From Hyphomicrobiales bacterium (GTDB lineage: Bacteria > Pseudomonadota > Alphaproteobacteria > Rhizobiales > CAJQND01), in assembly GCA_028285595.1 (NCBI GenBank), contig JANQOW010000006.1, positions 1 to 33,034 of the forward strand: a DNA stretch of 33,034 nt, in the 5' to 3' direction. Position numbers and translations under genes: made by a program. The first letter of the stretch is position 1, and each line of letters begins with the position of its first letter. The notes beneath the pieces were generated by a model. It ran no database searches. It had not been told where the DNA came from and saw only the letters and a list, made by a program, of their open reading frames with translations. Positions 9,119 through 16,520 of the stretch are shown here, piece after piece.

Positions 9119-9889
9119 TCATTTTTCGCCCATATGGCGCTCGTAAATCGAATCGGCAGCATCTTTCCATGGGGAAAAAGCGTCTGCGGTTTTGAGGATC
9201 TCAAGGCCCTGGCCGGTGAGCGAACCGGGCAGACAAAGGTCCTCAATCAGCTCGTTTAAAGGGGTTTCCGTGCGCTCAAAGGCCGACACCGCGCCAGCCC
9301 GGGTCATGCCTGAAATCAGCGCGCGCGCATCGTTCTCTGAAACCCCCTTCGCAGTGAGCCATTGGGTCATCTCCAGAATAAGAGCCTGCACCCAGCCAAA
9401 ATAGGCTCCGCTGCCGCTTGCGGCCTTAAACTGCGCTTCGCTCTGAAAGGCGATCACCGGACCGCAAGGTGCCAACAAGTCTTCGACCACTTTGTTCAGT
9501 GGCCAGAGGCTGGTTGGGCTTTCGCCGAATTCCGCCGTGATCACCGGCATGGCCAGCACAATGGTGGCCCCGTTCACATGAGCTATGTAATCGCTGTGCG
9601 ACACCGTGCCTGCAAAGGAGAGCACGGTCTGGTTTTCTCGCCAGGGAAGGCCCTTGATGGTGTCCACCACATCGAACGGACGCACCGCCACAATCACCAC
9701 ATCGCTTCGCGCAATCAGGTCGTGGTTGTCCGCGCAGATCTCAAGCGCGAACCTCTCTGTCAGCGCCTTCGCGCGTTCAGCGTTACGGGCGCTCAAGAGG
9801 ATCTTCGGGGGTGTGGCTGTCCGCATGAGCCCGGGCACCACATGGGCCATCAAATGACCCACGCCGAGCACGCCTACTGTTATCGTCAT
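9119..9889 (-). CDS. Pyrroline-5-carboxylate reductase-like NAD(P)-binding protein
   Basis: This 256-residue protein has the ProC two-domain layout. An N-terminal Rossmann fold opens with VGVLGVGHLMA (residues 5-15), and the C-terminal helical domain carries SGSGAY at 158-163 and PGSLTGQG at 221-228. These match the ProC SGSGPAY and PGGTT signatures but are altered: the proline of GPAY is missing and PGGTT has become PGSLT. Family members reduce cyclic imines such as pyrroline-5-carboxylate with NAD(P)H; the altered substrate domain suggests a different substrate. Its start overlaps the stop of the upstream cobalamin-enzyme gene by four bases (ATGA), so the two are co-translated and probably functionally linked. 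I would not call it housekeeping proC. Confidence 0.8.
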   Translation of the reverse strand: MTITVGVLGVGHLMAHVVPGLMRTATPPKILLSARNAERAKALTERFALEICADNHDLIARSDVVIVAVRPFDVVDTIKGLPWRENQTVLSFAGTVSHSDYIAHVNGATIVLAMPVITAEFGESPTSLWPLNKVVEDLLAPCGPVIAFQSEAQFKAASGSGAYFGWVQALILEMTQWLTAKGVSENDARALISGMTRAGAVSAFERTETPLNELIEDLCLPGSLTGQGLEILKTADAFSPWKDAADSIYERHMGEK

Positions 9890-11661
9890 AAACCTCGTCC
9901 CTCACTCTTTGTCTCCAAGGCCAACAAGGCCGGAACCACATCCTCCAAGGCTCTGCAGATCGTCACGCCTTCCTCAATCAGCTCCGCAGTCACATCAACC
10001 GGGAGAGACGTGTTGGAACCGTCCGGGATCTGGTTGAGCCGGCCACCCACAAGAACCGGAGTGGACAGGCCAAGATCGGCGAGGGCCGCTTTCAATTGCT
10101 GAACATAGGTCAACGCAACACCGTTGAAGGTGGAAACCGCAATGCAATCTGCCCCGGTCATTGCGGCACGGGCCGCGAGCTTGTCGGCGTCCGTTGAGAC
10201 ACCGCCATCCAAAACCGTCACGCCAAGTTGGCTGAGAGCATACTCGAGCAGCAACTTGCCATGTTCATGCACATCGGTGGTTGCCGCCAGCACCGTATAG
10301 TGCGTTTCCTGAAGCTGTTCCCGCTCGGCAGGGGTGACCTCATCCAGATGGTGCTCAGCCATCTCCTGCAACTCCTCCACAAGCGAGGATTGCACCACGG
10401 GTGCGCGACCCCTGAGTGCGCGCTCGTCTGCACGGCCGGCCCCGAACAGCTCCTCCAGCCGCTTGCCTTCAAGGCGCCTTAGGGTCAGCAGCAGTTCAAC
10501 GGCATCCTGTGTGTTCACTCCGGCCTCGCTCAAGCCGGTAAGCACGTTGTTTTTGAACTGCTTGGCGCCGTGGACGATCTTCTCAGCCAAAGCACCGGCT
10601 GTCTCCAGGTTGATGAGGCCCTCATAATCTTGGGCGTGTTCGGCCATGCGACCGGCGAAGAGCTGAGCATCGATGATTTCATCAATGTCCGGGATGCGCT
10701 GGTTTTCGGTGACCGGAACGGGATTGATGGCGTGACCGGTGGCGCACAGCTTTTGACCGAGAATGTCGGCGGTCAGATAGCTGGCGAGGCTGGCGAAGTT
10801 TTCTGCCGCGGTGCCCTTATAGGCAACAGTGTTCCCATAGATCATCGTTCCGGGCGTATCACTCACCTGCGCCAAAGCGAGATGGAAGGCGAGACGCCTG
10901 ACCGGGTCTGTGAAATGGTGGCCATAGCAATGGGAGATTGAGGCACCGAGCAAATCTTCCACGATATAGCGTTCAAGCAGAACCGCCCCAAGGCACGAGG
11001 TGAGGTCGGTGAAGACCGCCGCATATCCATCGTCCAGGTTTGAGTGGACCAAAACCTCAACGTCTTGCGCGGCAATCAAGGCGAGGGCGGTGACGGTTGC
11101 CTCGGTGGCGCAAAGGTCATCATCATCGCCGGGGAGCCGGAACGTGAAGTATTGACCCAGGTTGCCAATCGAGGTTGAACCGGCCGCAAGGGCAGCCTGG
11201 GTGCTTTCAAGAGCCGCCGGGAAGCCCAGCACGAAATCGCCGAAATGTGGTGCAACCGGCGCCTGACGCGTCAGCGCGACGAAGTCTTCAACGCCGTTCA
11301 GGATCAGGCCGGTGCCCTTTTGGGCCGTCTCGCGCTTTGCTCGCGTCTGGCCCATGGACCAATCCAGCGTGATGCCATAGCGGTCGACGGTAACGCCGCG
11401 TTTGGCGCAGGTCTCATACACCTCAGCCCAAGTGCGGCGCGATTTTGCCTGATCGCGAAATCCCATTTGGGCGTGCTGCATGATCTGCCCCTTGCTGGCC
11501 ATGCGGCGCTTGAAATCGGCCTCGCACAGGTCCCCGGTTTCCTTAAGGAACGCGCCAGGCTCAACCTTCCAGTTTTTGGCGAGCGCCCGTCCTTGCTCAA
11601 TCAACGCCGCGGTCTGAGGCAAGCAGGTTTCAGGAAGGATTTCGGATCGGGTCAGCGCCAT
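9886..11661 (-). CDS. Cobalamin-dependent mutase-like enzyme, TIM-barrel fused to B12-binding domain
   Basis: This is a 591-residue protein in two parts. Residues ~90-400 resemble the catalytic barrel of glutamate (methylaspartate) mutase, with RYGITLDWSMG, a GTGLILNGVEDF segment and GDFVLGFPAALEST. Residues ~455-580 are a base-off B12-binding domain with the DxHxxG motif DVHEHG at 463-468 (His465 would be the cobalt ligand), VST at 509-511 and VGG at 538-540. In glutamate mutase these parts are separate subunits; here they are one chain. A radical rearrangement of an amino acid or similar acid is the family-based expectation; the substrate is unknown. It follows the aquaporin gene by 32 bases and overlaps the reductase-like gene by four. 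A corrinoid methyl-transfer role is an alternative but the barrel argues against it. Confidence 0.75.
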   Translation of the reverse strand: MALTRSEILPETCLPQTAALIEQGRALAKNWKVEPGAFLKETGDLCEADFKRRMASKGQIMQHAQMGFRDQAKSRRTWAEVYETCAKRGVTVDRYGITLDWSMGQTRAKRETAQKGTGLILNGVEDFVALTRQAPVAPHFGDFVLGFPAALESTQAALAAGSTSIGNLGQYFTFRLPGDDDDLCATEATVTALALIAAQDVEVLVHSNLDDGYAAVFTDLTSCLGAVLLERYIVEDLLGASISHCYGHHFTDPVRRLAFHLALAQVSDTPGTMIYGNTVAYKGTAAENFASLASYLTADILGQKLCATGHAINPVPVTENQRIPDIDEIIDAQLFAGRMAEHAQDYEGLINLETAGALAEKIVHGAKQFKNNVLTGLSEAGVNTQDAVELLLTLRRLEGKRLEELFGAGRADERALRGRAPVVQSSLVEELQEMAEHHLDEVTPAEREQLQETHYTVLAATTDVHEHGKLLLEYALSQLGVTVLDGGVSTDADKLAARAAMTGADCIAVSTFNGVALTYVQQLKAALADLGLSTPVLVGGRLNQIPDGSNTSLPVDVTAELIEEGVTICRALEDVVPALLALETKSEGRGL

Positions 11662-11693
11662 CGGACCAGCCTATCAATGGGGAACCGGAAGGA

Positions 11694-12386
11694 TCAATCG
11701 GAATTCCCGCCAAACAACACGCGGCAAGCCCAGCCGGCCGCAAGCCCGCCGACAATTGGCGCCAGCCAGAAGAGCCAGAGCTGGTTCACCGCCCAGCCTT
11801 CTGCAAAAAGGGCGGTTCCGGTTGAGCGGGCTGGATTTAAGGATGTGCCGGAGAGTGCGAATGTGACGAAGTGGGATGCGCTGTAGGCAAAGCCGATGGC
11901 AAGCGCCGCGAACCATCTGGACACCTCAGGCTGGGTCACTCTCAAGAAGACCAGCACGAACACGAACGTTTGCAGCGCTTCCACCGCAAAAACCGCGGTA
12001 GCGGGAAACCCGCCAGGCGAATGACGCCCATATCCGTTGGCCGCAAACTCCAACGGCTGGAAGCCCGGCTGCAGCGTCAGGATCAGGAAGAAGGCGAGCC
12101 CGGCCAAGACCGCACCGAGCACCTGAGCCAATGTGTACCAGACCATTTGCTTTGTGCCGATCCTGCGCTCCATCCAAGCCCCGGCCGATACGGCAGGGTT
12201 GACGTGTGCTCCCGACGCCGGCGCGAACACATAAAACACCAGGGCCAGGGTAAAGCCTGCCGACAACCCGATGCCGGTCAGCCCAACCCCCATCTCGCCG
12301 AGGCGGGCAGAGGCAACGCCCGTGCCGCACAGCGCGCCAACCAGCACAAACGTGCCCAGGGCTTCTGCGAGCAGCTTTTTGCGCAT
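11694..12386 (-). CDS. AqpZ-like aquaporin (MIP family channel)
   Basis: This is a six-helix inner-membrane channel of 230 residues, aligning to E. coli AqpZ (231) with few gaps. Both pore motifs are intact: NPA at 63-65 and NPAR at 184-187. Of the four selectivity-filter positions, His172, Thr181 and Arg187 match AqpZ, but the AqpZ Phe43 position is Ala43, which should widen the filter. I start at the ATG at 12386, preceded by GGGAG at good spacing; an open frame runs on to 12641 but reads into leader hairpins. It leads the three-gene leftward operon and is divergent from creatinase. Water is the default substrate; small solutes such as urea are possible given Ala43 and the neighbour. Confidence 0.9.
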   Translation of the reverse strand: MRKKLLAEALGTFVLVGALCGTGVASARLGEMGVGLTGIGLSAGFTLALVFYVFAPASGAHVNPAVSAGAWMERRIGTKQMVWYTLAQVLGAVLAGLAFFLILTLQPGFQPLEFAANGYGRHSPGGFPATAVFAVEALQTFVFVLVFLRVTQPEVSRWFAALAIGFAYSASHFVTFALSGTSLNPARSTGTALFAEGWAVNQLWLFWLAPIVGGLAAGWACRVLFGGNSD

Positions 12387-12488
12387 GAATGAGCTCCCGG
12401 AATCCGGTCGTGTGCCGTGTGTGTGGCGTCGCATTTCAGCGTGCATTTTTGCAGCGATTTTGCTAGTGCTTTTTGCGTTGAGGTGCAT

Positions 12489-12592
12489 GCCGATGGCGTC
12501 GGCAGGAGCACAAGGCGCTCTAACCCAACACAGCAAGGGGCTTGATGGCCCCTGTCCTGTACGCCCGGAGACTCGCTTCCGGGCGTTTTCTC
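12489..12592 (+). promoter_or_regulatory. Structured leader of creatinase: three tandem hairpins, candidate attenuator
   Basis: Read on the + strand, three stems follow one another. GCCGA/TCGGC is at 12489-12493 and 12499-12503. AGGGGC/GCCCCT is at 12536-12541 and 12548-12553. ACGCCCGGA/TCCGGGCGT is at 12561-12569 and 12578-12586, with a following T-rich run. The last looks like an intrinsic terminator, yet it lies 48 bases before the creatinase ATG in the same direction and no + strand gene precedes it. That position suits a leader that conditionally stops transcription (attenuator or riboswitch), or the 3' end of a short RNA. I do not recognise a known riboswitch consensus. The pairings are exact; the regulatory role is inferred. 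Confidence 0.45.
12561..12592 (+). terminator. Terminator-like hairpin upstream of creatinase
   Basis: A nine-base-pair GC-rich stem (ACGCCCGGA with TCCGGGCGT) has an eight-base loop and is followed by TTTTCTCTT. On the minus strand the hairpin is not followed by a T run, so it works, if at all, for rightward transcription. It sits within the leader described at 12489-12592. Confidence 0.6.
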
Positions 12593-12640
12593 TTAAGCAC
12601 CCGGAAGTCCCTGATGACACGTGTGTTTGGAGATAAACCA

Positions 12641-13867
12641 ATGAAACGCCAACAATTCTTGCAAATTCAAAATGGTGAAAAGGCTGTCCTTCCGTTTTCG
12701 GCGGAGGAGTATGAGCGCCGCCTGACGGCGATCCGCTCGATCATGGAAAGAGGCGAGTTGGACGCTGTGCTGTTCACGTCGATGCACAACGTCGCGTACA
12801 CCTCCGGCTTTCTCTATTGCAGCTTCGGGAGGCCCTATGCGTGCGTTGTTACGGTGAGCGACTGCACGACCGTTTCAGCCAACATTGACGGTGGTCAGCC
12901 GTGGCGGCGAAGCTTCGGCGACAATCTGGTCTACACAGATTGGGAACGCGGCAACTACGTGCGCGCCGTCAAATCCTTGTTGAAGGGGGCGAGGAGGATC
13001 GGTGTTGAGTATGACCATCTGAACCTCGCCGTGAAGGCAGAGCTTGAGGCAGCGCTTCCGGACGCCGTGCTGTCAGATGTTGCGCCGGCAGTGATGGAGG
13101 CTCGCCTGGTCAAGTCTGAGGAGGAGATTGAGCTGATCAGGTCGGGCGCGGCGGTGGCCGATATTGGCGGTTATGCCATCCGCGATGCGATTGCGGCCGG
13201 GGCAACGGAAATCGACATTGCTCAAGCCGGACGTGAGGCGATGGAGCGCGAGATCGTCCGCCGCTTTCCGCACAGCGAGGTTCGCGATACGTGGGTGTGG
13301 TTCCAGTCGGGACTGAACACCGATGGGGCCCATAATCCGCTTACCACGCGGGCGCTCTGTCCCGGCGACATTTTGAGCCTGAACACCTTTCCGATGATCT
13401 CGGGCTACTACACAGCTTTGGAGCGCACGCTCTTCCTGGGCGAACCAAGCGATACGCATCTGAAGTATTGGGAACTCAATGTGAAAGTTCATGAACGCGG
13501 CCTGGAGCTGATTCGGCCGGGTGCGAAGTGCTCTGAGATCTGCACCGAACTCAACACGCTCTATGAAGACGCCGGCCTCCTGCACAGGCGCACATTCGGA
13601 TACGGCCATTCCTTTGGGGTCCTGTCGCATTACTACGGCCGTGAAGCCGGACTTGAGCTTCGAGAAGATATCGACACGATCCTGGAGCCAGGCATGGTGA
13701 TTTCCATGGAGCCGATGATCATGATACCTGAGGGCGAGGCTGGCGCCGGCGGCTACCGGGAGCACGATATTCTGGTGGTGACCGGGGAGGGGGCCGATAA
13801 CGTTACAGGCTTTCCGTTCGGCCCGAACCACAACATTGTGCCAGTGCAAAAACTGAAGGTTGCGTAG
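12641..13867 (+). CDS. Creatinase (creatine amidinohydrolase)
   Basis: Creatinase hydrolyses creatine to sarcosine and urea in the cytoplasm. It has the M24 aminopeptidase 'pita-bread' fold but uses no metal. The 408 residues match the Pseudomonas putida enzyme (403) along the whole length as I remember it: SFGRPYA, NIDGGQPWRR, GYYTALERTLF, FGYGHSFGVLSHYYGREAG. The catalytic residues are present, offset by one: His231 in DGAHNP (P. putida His232), Glu261, Glu357 in SMEPMIM, and His375 in REHDIL. The start at 12641 has GGAGA upstream; earlier ATGs fall in the hairpin leader. Creatininase, sarcosine oxidase and urease genes are not in the window. Ectoine hydrolase (DoeA) is a relative but lacks these blocks. 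Confidence 0.9.
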   Translation: MKRQQFLQIQNGEKAVLPFSAEEYERRLTAIRSIMERGELDAVLFTSMHNVAYTSGFLYCSFGRPYACVVTVSDCTTVSANIDGGQPWRRSFGDNLVYTDWERGNYVRAVKSLLKGARRIGVEYDHLNLAVKAELEAALPDAVLSDVAPAVMEARLVKSEEEIELIRSGAAVADIGGYAIRDAIAAGATEIDIAQAGREAMEREIVRRFPHSEVRDTWVWFQSGLNTDGAHNPLTTRALCPGDILSLNTFPMISGYYTALERTLFLGEPSDTHLKYWELNVKVHERGLELIRPGAKCSEICTELNTLYEDAGLLHRRTFGYGHSFGVLSHYYGREAGLELREDIDTILEPGMVISMEPMIMIPEGEAGAGGYREHDILVVTGEGADNVTGFPFGPNHNIVPVQKLKVA

Positions 13868-13876
13868 AATGGTCAG

Positions 13877-13902
13877 CGCCCCGGTGCCCGTTCGCCGGGG
13901 CG
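13877..13902 (+). terminator. Hairpin after creatinase
   Basis: An exact eight-base-pair stem (CGCCCCGG with CCGGGGCG) has a ten-base loop and starts ten bases past the creatinase stop. Only TTCG follows, so the U tract is poor; it may act as a weak terminator or as 3'-end protection. Confidence 0.45.
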
Positions 13903-14080
13903 TTCGCCCGTGTCCACCCGAGCATTCGCCTGGTTAACACTTTCGAGGACATGGTTCAGCTTAGGTTCATCTCCATTGAGATAGAGACAATGCACGATTA
14001 ACAAACAATTCGCGCTGAGCTATGATGAACATAGTAGAGTTTCATCAGCCCAAATTGCGAATATGCAAAGGAAAGACAAA

Positions 14081-14302
14081 ATGAAATCTGTTTTTGCAGC
14101 AGCGGCCCTTGCCACGGCATTTGTGTTCACTGCGCCCGTCGTGGGGATCGATGATGCCGAAGCCAACAGCCGCAGAGATCGTATCCACGTGTGCGACTGG
14201 TATAGAACAAAAGCTCAGTTTGCCTCCAAGCGTGGCAACTTCGACAAATCCGAATTCTATTGGCACCTGTACCGGGCCTGCATGAACCACCGGATCGACT
14301 AA
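14081..14302 (+). CDS. Small exported protein, unknown function
   Basis: This is a 73-residue protein I do not recognise. Residues 1-28 form a signal peptide (MKSVFAAAALATAF... ending DAEA before NSRRD). The mature part is ~45 residues, basic and aromatic-rich, with two cysteines (VCDWY and RACMNH) that could form one disulfide in the periplasm. The start at 14081 has AAGGAAAG immediately upstream; the ATG at 14063 would add six polar residues. The 213-base gap before it and the hairpins after it indicate a single-gene transcript. The 13 bases at 14070-14082 (GGAAAGACAAAAT) recur ahead of another small exported gene at 22808. Confidence 0.7.
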   Translation: MKSVFAAAALATAFVFTAPVVGIDDAEANSRRDRIHVCDWYRTKAQFASKRGNFDKSEFYWHLYRACMNHRID

Positions 14303-14307
14303 TCCCA

Positions 14308-14361
14308 CCGGCCTTAATGGCACGTCTCATCCGTCTTAAGGCCGGAGACCGGAAACGGTCT
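14308..14361 (+). terminator. Two tandem hairpins after the small exported gene
   Basis: A ten-base perfect inverted repeat (CCGGCCTTAA at 14308-14317 with TTAAGGCCGG at 14336-14345) is followed directly by AGACCG-GAAA-CGGTCT (14346-14361), a GNRA-loop stem. A T-rich but mixed stretch follows. Their place six bases after a stop codon suggests termination or transcript stabilisation; the remaining bases to 14429 show no gene. Confidence 0.5.
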
Positions 14362-14429
14362 TCGGTCTGCTTGCTTGTTTGATCAATTACGCCCTGTCGC
14401 CGACGGCAAAATGTGTTTAACATTTCGGC

Positions 14430-16520
14430 ATGAATGTTAGACCCGATATAAAGACGGGATATTCCGTCTGCCCTCATGATTGCCCTTCCACCTGTGCTTT
14501 AGAGGTTGAGGTTCTTGATGAACGCACCATTGGCCGCGTTTACGGAGCCAAAGACAACACGTACACAGCCGGTGTGATCTGCGCCAAGGTTGCGCGGTAC
14601 GCTGAGCGTGTCCACCATCCTGACCGCTTGACCCGCGCCTTGAAGCGCAAGGGTGAGAAAGGTGCAGGTGACTGGCAGGAGATTTCCGTCGAAGACGCGC
14701 TTGATGAGGTGGCCGAGCAGTTCCTCAAAATCGAAGCGCGACATGGCGCCGAAGCGATCTGGCCCTACTTTTATGCCGGCACCATGGGGTTGGTGATGCG
14801 GGACGGGATCAACCGGCTGCGTCACGCAAAGCGCTACTCGGGCATGTACGACACATTCTGCGTTTCCTTGCCCTGGTCGGGTTTCATTGCCGGAACGGGC
14901 AAGCTGCGCGGAACCGATCCCCGAGAGATGGCCAAGTCTGACCTGATAATCATCTGGGGCACCAATCCCGTCCATACCCAGGTGAACGTGATGACCCACG
15001 CCATCCGCGGCCGCAAGGAACGCGGGGCCAAGATCGTCTGTGTGGACGTCTATGAAACCTCCACCATGAAGCAGGCCGATATGGGCGTGGTGCTCAAGCC
15101 GGGCACAGATGGAGCTCTGGCGTGTGCCGTCATGCACATCCTTTTCCGGGACGGTTGGGCGGATCGGGCTTACATGGCAAAGTACACTGACGATCCGGAG
15201 GGCCTGGAGGCGCATTTGGCCGACAAGACACCTCAATGGGCCGCCGCGATTACCGGTCTGCCTGTGGAGCAGATCGAGGACCTGGCCCGGCTGATTGGGA
15301 CGACGGATCGGACTTACTTCCGCCTGGGCTATGGATTTGCCCGCCAGCGCAACGGTTCGGCCAATATGCACGCGGTGCTGTCCATCGCAGCCGTAAAGGG
15401 GTGCTGGCAGCACGAAGGCGGTGGTGCGTTTCACAACAATGGCGGCATCTATCACTGGAACAAGACCTTGATTGAAGGTTTGGATGTGAAGGACCCGACC
15501 GTGCGCTGGATGGATCAGTCGCAGATCGGCAGGGTCTTGACCGGCGATCGCGATGCGCTGAAGGGCGGTGGTCCGGTCATGGCCTTGTTCACGCAGAATA
15601 CGAACCCGGTATCCGTCGCCCCTGAGCAGGAGTTGGTGAAACAAGGCTTTGCCCGGGACGATCTGTTCACCTGCGTGCATGAGCAGTTTCTCACCGAGAC
15701 GGCCGCTTGGGCGGATATCGTTCTACCGGCAACCATGTTCCTGGAGCATGACGACCTTTACCAAGGGGGCGGCCACCAACACGTCATGTTCGGACCCAAG
15801 CTGATTGAGGCGCCGGAAGACTGCCGCTCCAACCATGAGGTGATTGTGGGGCTGGCCAAGCGCCTTGGCGCCGAGCATGAGGGATTTGAGAGCACGCCGC
15901 GTCAACTCATCGACCATACTCTGCGCGTGAGCGGATGGGGTACGCTGGAGGCCTTGGAGAAGGATCGCTGGATCGACGCCCAGCCGGAATTTGAACACGC
16001 GCACTATCTTGATGGGTTCGGCCACCCCGATGGCAAGTACCGTTTCAGCCCGGACTGGCATAGCGCCTATTTCCGGCCCGAGGTCACCAATTATGGCGAT
16101 TGCGACGCCATGCCCAAATGGCCAACCCACTGGGACGTGACCGAGAATGCCGACGAAGAGCATCCGTTCCGGATGGCCACCAGCCCGGCGCGCAACTTCC
16201 TCAACTCATCTTTTAACGAAACCGCCACGTCCCTGGAAAAGGAAGGCAAGCCGGAACTGTTTGTGCACCCCGACGACATGGCGGCCTTGAAGCTTACGGA
16301 CGGCCAGAAGATCATCATCGGCAACAAGAGAGGTGAGGTGCGTCTTCATGCCAGAACCTTTGAGGGGGTCCAACGCGGCGTGGTGATCGCAGAATCCATT
16401 TGGCCGAACCATATGTTTGAAGATGGCAGGGGCATCAACACTCTGGTGTCCGCAGACGTGCCTGCGCCTGTTGGCGGCGGAACGTATCACGATGTGCATG
16501 TGTGGGTGCGCGCCGCTTAA
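14430..16520 (+). CDS. Molybdopterin-dependent oxidoreductase with N-terminal 4Fe-4S site
   Basis: This is a 696-residue catalytic subunit of the DMSO reductase/formate dehydrogenase superfamily. Cys14, Cys18, Cys22 and Cys51 form the N-terminal 4Fe-4S ligand set (VCPHDCPSTC ... GVICAK). The molybdopterin-binding core covers the middle, with IIIWGTNPVHTQ and ADIVLPATMFLEHDD. The C-terminal dinucleotide-binding domain (from about residue 570) contains LFVHPDDMAALKLTDGQ. There is no Tat signal, so it should be cytoplasmic. No electron-transfer or membrane-anchor subunit and no cofactor chaperone lie beside it, so the electron partner and substrate cannot be stated. Its end overlaps the convergent FkbM gene by four bases. 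Confidence 0.88.
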   Translation: MNVRPDIKTGYSVCPHDCPSTCALEVEVLDERTIGRVYGAKDNTYTAGVICAKVARYAERVHHPDRLTRALKRKGEKGAGDWQEISVEDALDEVAEQFLKIEARHGAEAIWPYFYAGTMGLVMRDGINRLRHAKRYSGMYDTFCVSLPWSGFIAGTGKLRGTDPREMAKSDLIIIWGTNPVHTQVNVMTHAIRGRKERGAKIVCVDVYETSTMKQADMGVVLKPGTDGALACAVMHILFRDGWADRAYMAKYTDDPEGLEAHLADKTPQWAAAITGLPVEQIEDLARLIGTTDRTYFRLGYGFARQRNGSANMHAVLSIAAVKGCWQHEGGGAFHNNGGIYHWNKTLIEGLDVKDPTVRWMDQSQIGRVLTGDRDALKGGGPVMALFTQNTNPVSVAPEQELVKQGFARDDLFTCVHEQFLTETAAWADIVLPATMFLEHDDLYQGGGHQHVMFGPKLIEAPEDCRSNHEVIVGLAKRLGAEHEGFESTPRQLIDHTLRVSGWGTLEALEKDRWIDAQPEFEHAHYLDGFGHPDGKYRFSPDWHSAYFRPEVTNYGDCDAMPKWPTHWDVTENADEEHPFRMATSPARNFLNSSFNETATSLEKEGKPELFVHPDDMAALKLTDGQKIIIGNKRGEVRLHARTFEGVQRGVVIAESIWPNHMFEDGRGINTLVSADVPAPVGGGTYHDVHVWVRAA

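Noticed and set aside
12504..12530. tRNA-like D-loop string (GGTTAGAGCGCC on the minus strand)
   Set aside because: There is no T-loop, anticodon stem or acceptor pairing around it, so it is not a tRNA gene.
12489..12592. Known riboswitch (cobalamin, glycine or guanidine class) in the creatinase leader
   Set aside because: The conserved core bases of these classes that I know (for example GCCACTG of the B12 box or ACGR loops of guanidine-II) are not present. Only the generic hairpin/terminator form is claimed.
12387..12641. N-terminal extension of the aquaporin to 315 residues
   Set aside because: The extra 85 residues are low in hydrophobicity, read through the leader hairpins, and lack a ribosome site. 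The ATG at 12386 has GGGAG and gives the family length.
14499..15680. 393-residue open frame on the minus strand opposite the Mo enzyme
   Set aside because: The Mo enzyme has all expected motifs in its own frame; the opposite frame is composition-driven.
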